Source: Alphaproteobacteria bacterium UBA7371
GTDB lineage: Bacteria > Pseudomonadota > Alphaproteobacteria > UBA8317
DNA length: 12,884 nucleotides
Direction: 5' to 3'
Assembly: GCA_002469865.1 (NCBI GenBank)
Contig: DKOD01000118.1
Location: 21,167-34,050 of the forward strand
Shown here: positions 1-7,391 of the stretch, one piece after another
Numbering within the stretch: the first letter of the stretch is position 1
How the letters are laid out: each line of letters starts with the position of its first letter
Notes under the pieces: generated by a model
What the model was told of the DNA's origin: nothing
Database searches by the model: none
What the model saw: only the letters and a program-made list of their open reading frames with translations
Program-made: the position numbers and the translations under genes

Positions 1-573
1 ACCCACCAGCACCACGCCATGGGCTTTGGCGAGTGCTTTGTGTGCCGGTTCCCGCAGCGGTCCTGCGGGGATGAGCTTGCCATTTCCAAAGCCATCGCCT
101 GCATCCACGACCATGACCACCGTGCCTCGGCGCAAGCTTGGATGGTTTTGGAGGCCGTCATCAAGAATGATCAAATCATGTTTTTTCGCTGCTTCCATGG
201 CGCCCGCGACGCGGTCCTTGGCGATCAGGGTTGGGCTTTGCGCTGCGAGCAATAGGGCTTCATCCCCGACCAGTTGGTGGTCGCCTTCGCTATGAACCCA
301 ATGGGGGCCTTCAAGCCTGCCGCCATGGCCTTTTGACAAAAAACAGGGGTCATAATCGTCCATCAAGCTCGCCAGCGCCATGGCGGTGGGGGTTTTCCCA
401 CTTCCGCCGGCGGTGGCATTGCCCACCAAAAGCAAATGGGCTTGGCCCTCATAACCATCCGATGAAAATCGACGCCACCTGCTTGCCAGCCCCCAAATTG
501 CGGCTGCTGGGGCCAGCAAGCCTGAGGTAAGGCCAGGTTTTTTGTACCACCAACTTGGTGTTTGCCAGGTCAT
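1..573 (-). CDS. lpxK: Tetraacyldisaccharide 4'-kinase LpxK (partial, C-terminus beyond window)
   Basis: LpxK uses ATP to phosphorylate the 4' position of the tetraacyldisaccharide lipid A precursor at the inner membrane, giving lipid IVA. The reading frame is open from an ATG at 573 to the window edge, which gives 191 residues of a protein usually about 320-340 long, so the C-terminal part is missing. Visible landmarks are the N-terminal TPSWWY (residues 5-10), a membrane-proximal hydrophobic stretch (about 14-30), a P-loop GNATAGGSGKTP (51-62), VGDEALLLA (102-110), a Walker-B-like DDGLQ (138-142) and NGKLIPAGPLREP (164-176). The usual SRGYGG segment reads SKGHGG (80-85), a small variation. 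The start overlaps the waaA stop (ATGA), and an AAGGGGG ribosome site lies 7 bases upstream, so it is translationally coupled to waaA. The identification is secure; only completeness is lacking. Confidence 0.95.
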   Translation of the reverse strand, partial: MTWQTPSWWYKKPGLTSGLLAPAAAIWGLASRWRRFSSDGYEGQAHLLLVGNATAGGSGKTPTAMALASLMDDYDPCFLSKGHGGRLEGPHWVHSEGDHQLVGDEALLLAAQSPTLIAKDRVAGAMEAAKKHDLIILDDGLQNHPSLRRGTVVMVVDAGDGFGNGKLIPAGPLREPAHKALAKAHGVVLVG

Positions 574-1718
574 CTTATTGCCCCCTTGATGGCCCCGACG
601 GCTTGGTCAACGGCTTGCTGGCCAAGATGTTGCAATGTTGCGATCGCCAATTCTGGCTTTTCCCAGGGATTGTTCCAAGAATGGGCCAACATGCTGGCCG
701 CTTCTGGCGCGTCTTTTGCAAGCAAAATGGCATCTTCGGCTGCCAATACCCTGATCATGCCAGAAAAATTGTCATGGCTGGGTCCCATCACCGGGCGCAG
801 GCCATGGGTCACGGCTTCAAATGGATTTTGGCCACCATGATCAAAAAAACTACCACCCACAAGCACGGCCTTGGCCCGGGCCAACCAATGATCCATTTGC
901 CCAAAAGCCTCTTCAAAATGCACGTTCCTGCCAAGATCGCCAAATTCCCCGATGCGGTCTGGATGGCGGGGGATGATGCAGACAGGTATGTTGCTATCGG
1001 CCATGGCCAAGTCCTCCAAAATCTTGCGTATGGCGCTTGTTTCTTCAGGATGCATGCTGGCCATCACCAAATGGTCCCTATTTATGTCATGGGTTATTGC
1101 TTTGGCCCGGGCCAATTTGAGGGGGGCTGCCACGACCACCGATGGTGCACCAAGCTGCCGGAAGGCATTGGCAGAGGCATCCTCCTGGGCCATGACCAAA
1201 TGGACATGGTCAAGCACATTACCGGTCAAAAACCGAAGCATTGCCCAGCTTTTGCGGCTTTGACGGGACATCCTGCCATTGATGATCAGGGCAGGAATCC
1301 CCCGGCGTCGTGCTTCATCAAACCAGCCCGGCCAGATTTCTGAATCAATGGTCACCATGGCCCTTGGGCGCCATCGGTCAAAGAATTTTTGTCGGGGGCC
1401 GGGAAGATCCAAAGGTGCAAAGCGGTGCGCCACGCCGTTAAGCCATTGGACCGCCATCTGGGCTGAGCTGCGGGTTGTTGTGGTCACCAAGAGGGTAAGG
1501 CCATCTTGTTGGAGCTGGCTCAACACAGGCATGGCCGCACCCAACTCCCCCACAGATGCAGCGTGAAGCCACACATCAACAGGCCCTTCACCCGTCCCAA
1601 GGCCCAATTTTTCGGGCATGCGTTCGGGGTCTTCTTTGCCCTTGGCAAGCCTGTGTTTGAGCAATTGTTTGGCCAGGGGGGTCGCCACATGGCCCATCAG
1701 ATCATAGAGCAAGCTCAT
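570..1718 (-). CDS. waaA: 3-deoxy-D-manno-octulosonic acid (Kdo) transferase WaaA
   Basis: WaaA (KdtA) transfers Kdo from CMP-Kdo onto lipid IVA at the cytoplasmic face of the inner membrane, starting the LPS inner core. The 382-residue product has the family landmarks: HAASVGE (52-58, with the glutamate that is the catalytic base in studied homologues), the TTTTRSS segment (79-85), SEIWPGW (126-132), MASMHPEE (219-226), PRHPDR (250-255) and VGGSFFDHGGQNPFE (287-301). The N-terminal hydrophobic anchor is short. The protein is shorter than the usual 420-430 residues. By eye the shortening falls in the linker after PLKLARAK (199-206) and between PRHPDR and the VGGS segment. It overlaps the DUF374 gene upstream and lpxK downstream by four bases each (ATGA). 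Whether it adds one or two Kdo residues cannot be told from sequence. Confidence 0.95.
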   Translation of the reverse strand: MSLLYDLMGHVATPLAKQLLKHRLAKGKEDPERMPEKLGLGTGEGPVDVWLHAASVGELGAAMPVLSQLQQDGLTLLVTTTTRSSAQMAVQWLNGVAHRFAPLDLPGPRQKFFDRWRPRAMVTIDSEIWPGWFDEARRRGIPALIINGRMSRQSRKSWAMLRFLTGNVLDHVHLVMAQEDASANAFRQLGAPSVVVAAPLKLARAKAITHDINRDHLVMASMHPEETSAIRKILEDLAMADSNIPVCIIPRHPDRIGEFGDLGRNVHFEEAFGQMDHWLARAKAVLVGGSFFDHGGQNPFEAVTHGLRPVMGPSHDNFSGMIRVLAAEDAILLAKDAPEAASMLAHSWNNPWEKPELAIATLQHLGQQAVDQAVGAIKGAIR

Positions 1719-2362
1719 GATGGCTTTGCCCCGCTCATCTGGTTGATTTGAATGGCAAGCCAGTCCCCATCGGCATCATCTGGGGGGGCAAGGACGGGCC
1801 CAAGGAAGACATCCACCTGGGCAAAGGGCAGGGGGACCAACATCTTGTCCCAGGTGGGTGCCCGCCAGGAAAATGATGACGTGATGGCCCCGGGAATAAT
1901 GGGGGTGTTGGCTTGGCGCGCCACATGGATGGCCCCTGCCCTGGGGGTTCGTGCAGGGCCTTTTGGTCCATCTGGGGTTATCAGAAGGCTCGCCCCATCA
2001 GCCAATTTTTGGGCCATTTCCCGATAAGCTTCTCGCCCACCTTTGTCTTTTTTCTTGCGCAGATCCGTGGAGGAGCCATGGATGGCATTGATGCCAAAAG
2101 AGGCCAGCAGCACAGCCAAAAATTGCCCGTCTTTGCTTCTGGACACCAAGGCATGGGGTTGATGGAGCGGGATCTTGATGAGGCCGGCAAGCAAATGCTC
2201 ATGCCAACAGCAAAGGATCACCTTACCTGCTTGCATGCGGGTTAGGCTTTCTTCGGGGGCATGGACCCGGACCCGCCAGCTCATGATCAAAAGGTGGAAC
2301 AAAACGACCAGCAGGCGGACCAGCAATTTGTCCCAAACGCCCAGGGGCCTGAGCTTTGCCAT
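1715..2362 (-). CDS. DUF374 lysophospholipid acyltransferase-like protein, candidate LpxJ-type lipid A acyltransferase
   Basis: This 215-residue protein belongs to the DUF374 branch of the glycerolipid acyltransferase superfamily. An N-terminal hydrophobic segment (about 13-28) suggests membrane association. Conserved blocks in order are CCWHEH (51-56), SRSKDG (74-79), HGSS (95-98), TPDGPKGP (129-136), IIPGAI (155-160) and WDKMLVPLPF (171-180). A basic insertion LRKKKDK (101-107) sits before the usual GG. LpxJ, a DUF374 protein of Helicobacter and Campylobacter, is a secondary acyltransferase of lipid A. Given its place between msbA and waaA, with a four-base overlap into waaA and a single base after the msbA stop, the same role is a reasonable inference here. 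An AGGGG ribosome site precedes the ATG. Family membership is clear. The lipid A role is inferred, and a phospholipid-directed function is the alternative. Confidence 0.85.
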   Translation of the reverse strand: MAKLRPLGVWDKLLVRLLVVLFHLLIMSWRVRVHAPEESLTRMQAGKVILCCWHEHLLAGLIKIPLHQPHALVSRSKDGQFLAVLLASFGINAIHGSSTDLRKKKDKGGREAYREMAQKLADGASLLITPDGPKGPARTPRAGAIHVARQANTPIIPGAITSSFSWRAPTWDKMLVPLPFAQVDVFLGPVLAPPDDADGDWLAIQINQMSGAKPS

Positions 2363-2363
2363 G

Positions 2364-4091
2364 TTAGACCCCTGCCTCGCTTAAACCCTTGGCATGGAGG
2401 CGGGCATAAAGTCCGCCGGCTGCCAGCAATTCTTCATGCCGGCCCTGTTCGGCAAGCTCACCTTCTTGCATGACAAAAATCATGTCGGCATGGGCAATGG
2501 TGGACAGACGATGGGCGATCATGATGGTGGTGCGTCCCTTCATGAGTTTCTCCAAGGCATGTTGCACCAGGCGTTCTGATTCATTGTCGAGCGCTGACGT
2601 TGCCTCATCAAGCAACAAAATTGGTGCGTTTTTGAGCATGGCACGTGCAATGGCAACACGTTGTTTTTGCCCCCCGGAAAGGCGCGAACCTGCCTCACCA
2701 ACCCGGGCCTCATAACCGCCGTGCAAATCCATGATGAATTCATGGGCCGCAGCATGGCGTGCGGCATCTTCAATTTCTTGGTTGGTGGCGTCGTTGCGCC
2801 CATAGGCAATATTGGCGGCAACCGTATCGTCAAACAGGAAGGGATCTTGGGAAACAATCGAAATCTGCCCGCGCAATTCCTCCAAGGAAAGCGCGCGCAC
2901 GTCCAGCCCATCAATCAGCACGCGGCCCTGTATTGCATCATAAAATCGCGGGATTAAGTTCATCATGGTGGATTTGCCTGAGCCACTTGGCCCCACCAAT
3001 GCGGCAATACTGGCAGCTGGAATATGCAAAGACAGATCGCGAAGTGCATCATGCGTGCCATCATAGGAAAATGAAACATGTTCAAAAACCACCGAACCCT
3101 TGGCGGGGTGGGCCAGCAATTGCGGGTTTTTTGGGTTTAAAATGCCCGGCTTGGTGTCGATGATGCTGAACACCCTATCGGCGGCGGCGGCGCCTTCATG
3201 CAAACGGGTCATGGAATTGGCGAGCGAGCGCATGGGTTGGTAGGCCATCATCATGGCGCCCAAAAATGACACAAAATTATTGAGGCCAAGATCCCCCTCC
3301 ATGCCCCGCCAGCCGGCGTAAATAATCGCCGTGGCGATCCCCACGCCTGACAGTGCTTCGGCCACTGGGCCCGAGAGTGTTTTGGCCCGGATGGCGGCCA
3401 TGATATGGCCCAAGCGCCGGTCGATGGAATGGCCGATACGCTTGATTTCGTGATCTTCCTGGCCATAGGCGCGCACCTCACGAATGCCCTTTAATGCATC
3501 AGCTGCAAGCGATGCCAGGGTGCCGGTTTCTTCAAAGGTGGCGTGGGAGGCTTTGCGGGTTTTTTTGGCCATTTTTTGCACCACCTGGGCCCCAGGCAAC
3601 ACCACGAACACACCGATGGCTGCCAATTCCCAATCTTGGTAAAACATCACGCCTACCAAAAAAATCATGGTCAAACCGTCACGCACCAGGGCGGTCATGA
3701 CCTGGGCGGTGGCATCTTGGACATGTTGGGTGTCGTTGACCAAGGACGACAAAAGCCCCCCGGAATGACGCTTATCAAGCCAAGCGAGATCCGCCCGCAA
3801 CAAAGACATGGACAAACGTCGTTGAAGATTGGAGACCACCGACTGGCCGATGGTCGACATGGCAATGGCTTGCACATAGGTGGCCAAGGCCTTGGTTAAC
3901 GACAAAGCAATCACCACCAGGGGAATGACAAATAGGGCTGTTGGATCTGGCTCAAGAAAGATTTTTTTGATTGCTGGGTCCAGCATATATGCTGTGCCCG
4001 CCGTGGTGGCTGCCACGACCGACATGCATGTCAGCGCAACCAGCAGCCGCCCACGATGCTGGGTGATTTCTTCCCGGAAGATGCGCGCCAA
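2364..4091 (-). CDS. msbA: Lipid A/LPS exporter MsbA, ABC transporter with fused permease and ATPase
   Basis: A half-transporter of the MsbA type, which as a homodimer flips core lipid A from the inner to the outer leaflet of the inner membrane using ATP. The 575 residues have an N-terminal six-helix permease domain (about 15-300, with clear hydrophobic segments near 17-36, 53-75, 137-150 and 154-170) and a C-terminal nucleotide-binding domain. That domain carries Walker A GPSGSGKST (367-375), the Q-loop glutamine in SQDPF (near 415), signature LSGGQ (471-475), Walker B ILLLDE (491-496) and the switch histidine in AHRLS (527). All catalytic elements are present. The start is unusual. The coordinate used is a TTG codon, and no ATG or GTG lies in frame between the upstream stop at 4137-4139 and Met23. 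A CTG at 4119-4121, eight bases after a GGAG, is an alternative. The lipid A neighbours favour MsbA over other ABC exporters. Confidence 0.9.
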   Translation of the reverse strand: MARIFREEITQHRGRLLVALTCMSVVAATTAGTAYMLDPAIKKIFLEPDPTALFVIPLVVIALSLTKALATYVQAIAMSTIGQSVVSNLQRRLSMSLLRADLAWLDKRHSGGLLSSLVNDTQHVQDATAQVMTALVRDGLTMIFLVGVMFYQDWELAAIGVFVVLPGAQVVQKMAKKTRKASHATFEETGTLASLAADALKGIREVRAYGQEDHEIKRIGHSIDRRLGHIMAAIRAKTLSGPVAEALSGVGIATAIIYAGWRGMEGDLGLNNFVSFLGAMMMAYQPMRSLANSMTRLHEGAAAADRVFSIIDTKPGILNPKNPQLLAHPAKGSVVFEHVSFSYDGTHDALRDLSLHIPAASIAALVGPSGSGKSTMMNLIPRFYDAIQGRVLIDGLDVRALSLEELRGQISIVSQDPFLFDDTVAANIAYGRNDATNQEIEDAARHAAAHEFIMDLHGGYEARVGEAGSRLSGGQKQRVAIARAMLKNAPILLLDEATSALDNESERLVQHALEKLMKGRTTIMIAHRLSTIAHADMIFVMQEGELAEQGRHEELLAAGGLYARLHAKGLSEAGV

Positions 4092-4118
4092 TATGGCGCT
4101 GCTTTTGTTGCCTTCGGC

Positions 4119-4136
4119 CAGTTTGGTTACTCCGGC
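4119..4136 (-). promoter_or_regulatory. Possible ribosome site and CTG start upstream of msbA
   Basis: Reading the minus strand, GGAG is followed by eight bases (which contain the TAA stop of the DUF4170 gene) and then CTG at 4121-4119, in frame with msbA. Starting here would add ten residues (LAEGNKSSAI) before the TTG at 4091. The spacing is good, but CTG starts are rare, so this is only an alternative to the TTG start. Confidence 0.3.
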
Positions 4137-4342
4137 TCACGAAGTTGGGTTAGGTTGGCAACAAAATAACGCGTGGTGGCCTGATCGACGCTGGCTTGGG
4201 CTGCAGCGCGCCAAGCCGTTAGGGCCTCGTCGTAATTGGGAAATATCCCCACCACATCAATCTTGTTGGGATCCGCAAATTCCTTGGTTGCAAGGTTTTT
4301 CAGTTCGCCACCAAACACCAAATGCAATGCATTGCCTGCCAT
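4127..4342 (-). CDS. DUF4170 family small protein of unknown function
   Basis: This 71-residue soluble protein has no signal peptide or membrane segment. The sequence matches my recollection of the DUF4170 family: an N-terminal LHLVFGGEL strand-like block (6-14), VVGIFPNYDEALTAW (30-44) and VDQATTRYFVANL (52-64), ending in an acidic REPE. Family members are small alphaproteobacterial proteins commonly found next to Kdo transferase and lipid A genes, and no biochemical function is established that I know of. The ATG is preceded by AAGGA eight bases upstream. Its stop lies just ahead of msbA, so the two are probably co-transcribed. The context suggests a role linked to the envelope, but that is association only. 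Confidence 0.8.
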   Translation of the reverse strand: MAGNALHLVFGGELKNLATKEFADPNKIDVVGIFPNYDEALTAWRAAAQASVDQATTRYFVANLTQLREPE

Positions 4343-4425
4343 ACTTAATCCTTACCAACAAAGCCCCCCATCGGGGCTGTTTGACATGCCAGACTCTCTA
4401 ACGATTTTTGTGTCCTTTGGCAAAA
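4343..4425 (-). terminator. Weak hairpin between pmbA and the DUF4170 gene
   Basis: This 83-base gap contains a six-pair inverted repeat, AGCCCC (4362-4367) and GGGGCT (4373-4378), with a five-base loop. On the minus strand the stem is followed by TTTGTTGG, a poor T-tract. It may be a weak intrinsic terminator after pmbA that lets part of the transcription through. A TTGCCA box lies just after the pmbA stop, but no convincing -10 follows at normal spacing. The hairpin ends about 20 bases upstream of the DUF4170 start, so an attenuator-like role is also possible. Confidence 0.35.
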
Positions 4426-5769
4426 TCAGCCACCAGCGACGGTCAATTCCCCGACATGGATGGCGCCCACGGCAATGCTGCCACGACCATCACGGTCGGT
4501 GGTGGCCTCCATTTGGGCAAACATTTCCCGCAAATTGCCTGCGATGGTGAGTTCAGAAACTGGCTCGGCAACCTCGCCATGGCGGATCATGAAGCCTGCC
4601 GCCCCTCGGGAATAATCGCCGGTCACGCCATTCACGCCCATGCCAATCAATTCGGTGACAAGAAGCGCTTGTTCTTGCCCAGCAATCATTTGGGCTAAGG
4701 TTCTATGTCCGGCTTGCACATCGATATTGCTGGAGGAGGGCGCCGGCGGGCTGGCCATGGTATGGCCAGCCCGGGCGTTGGAGGACAAACCAAGCTGCCT
4801 GCCAGACGCCAAATCCAACAGCCATGTGTTCAACACACCCTTATCCACTAAGGTGAGGGCTTGCGCTTTCAAACCTTCACCATCATGGGCCCGGCTTGAG
4901 AGGCCACGTTTCACCAATGGGTCGTCAAGAATGGTCACATGACCAGGCATGATGGATTTGCCTAAGTCATCCCTGAGAAAGCTTGAGCCCCTGGCCACCG
5001 CCTGGCCATTAATGGCTTGCAGCAGATGGCCGATGAGCGAACGAGCAGCACGGGGAACATAGATGATGGGCATTTTGCCTGATGGTGGTTTGACCGCCCC
5101 CAAACGCTGGGTGGCAAGACGGGCAGCCTCCTTGCCAATCACCTCGGGGTCCATGAGGTCGCCAAAATGACGCTTCATGTCATAATCGTAATCACGTTCC
5201 ATGGAGGTGCCACTTCCCGCCAACACGCTCGCTGAAACCGAGAAGCTTGAATGAAAAGATTGTGTGGCAATGCCATTGGTGGCGTGATGATGGCGGATTG
5301 CATGGCCTGCACTGGCAGCGCCACCTTCAGAATTGGTGATGCCTGGCTGGGATAGGGCAGCTTTCTCAGCGGCCCAGGCCAGTTTGCGCAAGGTTTCAGC
5401 ATCAGGGCGCGTGTCGTCATAAAGATCAAGGCTTGCATCATCACCTTTGGCAACTTGATCGGGGTCAGCCAGGCCTGCATGGGGATCTTCTGGGGCAAGC
5501 TTGGCCATGGCCACCACATCCTCCACAAGGCGGTCCAGGGTTTGGGGGTCTAGGTTGGTGCTGCGGATATTTGCCTGGCGCTGGCCCACAAAGACGCGCA
5601 AACCCAGGGCCTGTTCCTCATGGGCGCCGACATCTTCGATTTCCAGGTTGCGCACCTGAATATCGATGCCGTGCCCCTCCATGAGCACAGCTTCGGCTGC
5701 ATCTGCGCCTGACGTGACGCATTGGGACAAAACCCTTTCACAGATTTCTTTTCCATTAATGCTGCTCAT
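4426..5769 (-). CDS. pmbA: PmbA/TldE family protein, subunit of the TldD/TldE metalloprotease
   Basis: PmbA (TldE) pairs with TldD in a cytoplasmic metalloprotease known for maturing microcin B17 and degrading CcdA, and more broadly for trimming modified peptides. The metal site belongs to TldD, and no HExxxH motif is seen here, as expected for TldE. The 447-residue length is normal. Recognisable parts are GLRVFVGQRQA (56-66), SFLRDDLGKSIMP (263-275), VLNTWLLDLASGRQLGL (312-328), TELIGMGVNGVTGDYSRGAA (372-391) and PVSELTIAGNL (403-413). The ATG overlaps the ubiD stop (ATGA) and follows a strong AAGGAG at seven bases, so translation is coupled to ubiD. No tldD is in the window. In such genomes the natural substrate is unknown, and linkage to ubiquinone genes gives no obvious functional clue. 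Confidence 0.9.
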   Translation of the reverse strand: MSSINGKEICERVLSQCVTSGADAAEAVLMEGHGIDIQVRNLEIEDVGAHEEQALGLRVFVGQRQANIRSTNLDPQTLDRLVEDVVAMAKLAPEDPHAGLADPDQVAKGDDASLDLYDDTRPDAETLRKLAWAAEKAALSQPGITNSEGGAASAGHAIRHHHATNGIATQSFHSSFSVSASVLAGSGTSMERDYDYDMKRHFGDLMDPEVIGKEAARLATQRLGAVKPPSGKMPIIYVPRAARSLIGHLLQAINGQAVARGSSFLRDDLGKSIMPGHVTILDDPLVKRGLSSRAHDGEGLKAQALTLVDKGVLNTWLLDLASGRQLGLSSNARAGHTMASPPAPSSSNIDVQAGHRTLAQMIAGQEQALLVTELIGMGVNGVTGDYSRGAAGFMIRHGEVAEPVSELTIAGNLREMFAQMEATTDRDGRGSIAVGAIHVGELTVAGG

Positions 5770-7310
5770 GATTTTTCTCCTTCATCACCCCAAATTGATT
5801 GCCCAGAACCAGGCAAACCAAGCTTTGCCCATTTGTCAGACACCTTTTGAACAACATCCTTGTCCATCACCAGTTTTTCCCCCCATTCCCGGGTGGTTTC
5901 GCCACCAATTTTGTTGGTGGCGTCAAGGCCCATTTTGCCACCGAGCCCGCTTACCGGGGAGGCAAAATCCAAATAATCAATGGGGGTGTTCTCCACCAAC
6001 ATGGTGTCACGAACAGGGTCCATCCTCGTGGAAATAGCCCACATGACATCCTTCCAATCCCTGACATTGATGTCATGGTCCACCACAATCACGAATTTTG
6101 TGTAGGTGAATTGGCGCAAATAGGACCATACGGCCATCATGATGCGCCGCCCATGGCCGGCATAGGATTTGCGTATCGAAACCACCGCAATGCGGTAGGA
6201 ACAACCCTCCGGTGGCAGCCAAAAATCCTGGATTTCTGGGAATTGCTGCTGGATCAGCGGCACAAAGACCTCATTGAGGGCTTCACCTAGCACCGATGGT
6301 TCATCGGGTGGCCGACCGGTGAATGTGGATAAATAGATGGGGTCCTTGCGCATGGTGATTGCGGTGACCTCAAAGACTGGAAATGATTCCACGTTGTTGT
6401 AATAACCGGTGTGGTCACCATAGGGACCTTCATCACCATATTGGTCGAGATGAACATGCCCTTCCAGCACAATTTCCGCATGGGCCGGCACCTGTAGGGG
6501 GATGGTTTTGCAATCCACCAATTCCACCTTTTTGCCCCGCATCAGGCCAGCAAATTGATATTCTGATAAGGTGTCGGGAACCGGGGTCACGGCAGCCAAT
6601 GTGGTGCCAGGATCTGCCCCCAACACCGCAGCCGCCGGCAAAGGTTCTTTTTTCATAGCCCCCCAACGACGATGGTGCTGGGCACCCCCACGATGCTTGA
6701 GCCAGCGCATCAAGGTGGTGTTCCGGCCGGTGACCTGCATCCGGTAAATGCCCAAATTAACGTGATCTGTGCGGTCATCACCTGGGCCTTTGGTGACCAC
6801 CAATGGCCAGGTAATCAATGGGGCGGGCTCGCCGGGCCAACAGCCTTGAATGGGCAAGCGTGCCAAATCAATATCATCCCCGGTGAGCACCACATCATGA
6901 ACGGGTGCTTTGCGCACGCTGGATGGCCGCATCTGCATGACGGTCTTGGCAAGCGGCAATAATTCAAAAGCCTGACGCAAGCCCCTCGGCGGCTCTGGCT
7001 GGCGGAGGAATGCTAATGTTTCACCGACTTCTCTAAGTTCATTGGCGGTGCGGCGTGTTTTGCCACCCATGGTTACCCCCATGGCCACGCGTTCCACCGT
7101 GCCATATAAATTGACCACCACCGGCATGTCGCTGATGCTGCCATCAGCCATCACAGGCTTTTCAAACAGAACCGCTGGGCCATTTTCTGCAAGCAGCCTG
7201 GTTTGGATTTCGGTCATTTCCAGATGGGTGTCGACGGGTTCTTTGACGCGGACGAGCTGTCCCTCTTTTTCCAAATAATCGAGGAATTCGCGCATGCTGC
7301 TGTAGCTCAT
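5766..7310 (-). CDS. ubiD: UbiD-type 4-hydroxy-3-polyprenylbenzoate decarboxylase
   Basis: UbiD removes the carboxyl group from 4-hydroxy-3-polyprenylbenzoate in ubiquinone synthesis, using prenylated FMN supplied by UbiX (not in this window). The 514-residue protein is close to the usual length and resembles E. coli UbiD throughout. By recalled alignment to the E. coli enzyme, N185 and E250 (in TLSEYQF) are manganese ligands. The cofactor contacts are IYR (188-190), RWL (202-204) and RG (207-208), and D299 in GPYGDHTGYY is the acid/base residue. TGRPPDEPSVLGEALNEVFV (331-350) and SPVSGLGGKMGLDATNK (451-467) are also strongly conserved. The start follows an AGGA at suitable distance. It lies 81 bases after ubiA and overlaps pmbA. 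The family also contains decarboxylases of other aromatic acids, but the ubiA neighbour supports the ubiquinone role. Confidence 0.95.
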   Translation of the reverse strand: MSYSSMREFLDYLEKEGQLVRVKEPVDTHLEMTEIQTRLLAENGPAVLFEKPVMADGSISDMPVVVNLYGTVERVAMGVTMGGKTRRTANELREVGETLAFLRQPEPPRGLRQAFELLPLAKTVMQMRPSSVRKAPVHDVVLTGDDIDLARLPIQGCWPGEPAPLITWPLVVTKGPGDDRTDHVNLGIYRMQVTGRNTTLMRWLKHRGGAQHHRRWGAMKKEPLPAAAVLGADPGTTLAAVTPVPDTLSEYQFAGLMRGKKVELVDCKTIPLQVPAHAEIVLEGHVHLDQYGDEGPYGDHTGYYNNVESFPVFEVTAITMRKDPIYLSTFTGRPPDEPSVLGEALNEVFVPLIQQQFPEIQDFWLPPEGCSYRIAVVSIRKSYAGHGRRIMMAVWSYLRQFTYTKFVIVVDHDINVRDWKDVMWAISTRMDPVRDTMLVENTPIDYLDFASPVSGLGGKMGLDATNKIGGETTREWGEKLVMDKDVVQKVSDKWAKLGLPGSGQSIWGDEGEKS

Positions 7311-7391
7311 GAATATATCCTAATGACGTCTGACCAATGCGGTTGTGGAATTAGATCAACATGGTCTGGCGAACAATGAGTGGGTTGGTGA
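7311..7391 (-). other. ubiA-ubiD intergenic gap
   Basis: These 81 bases hold the ubiD ribosome site (AGGA, about eight bases before the ATG on the minus strand). I see no terminator hairpin and no convincing promoter, so read-through from ubiA to ubiD is the simplest reading. Confidence 0.5.

Noticed and set aside
555..1343. 262-residue plus-strand open frame
   Set aside because: It lies entirely opposite waaA, whose motifs are clear. Its own sequence is rich in His, Met and Gly as expected from antisense codons and shows no recognisable domain.
5799..6290. 163-residue plus-strand open frame
   Set aside because: It is antisense to ubiD, which is strongly conserved across this stretch, and has no family resemblance.
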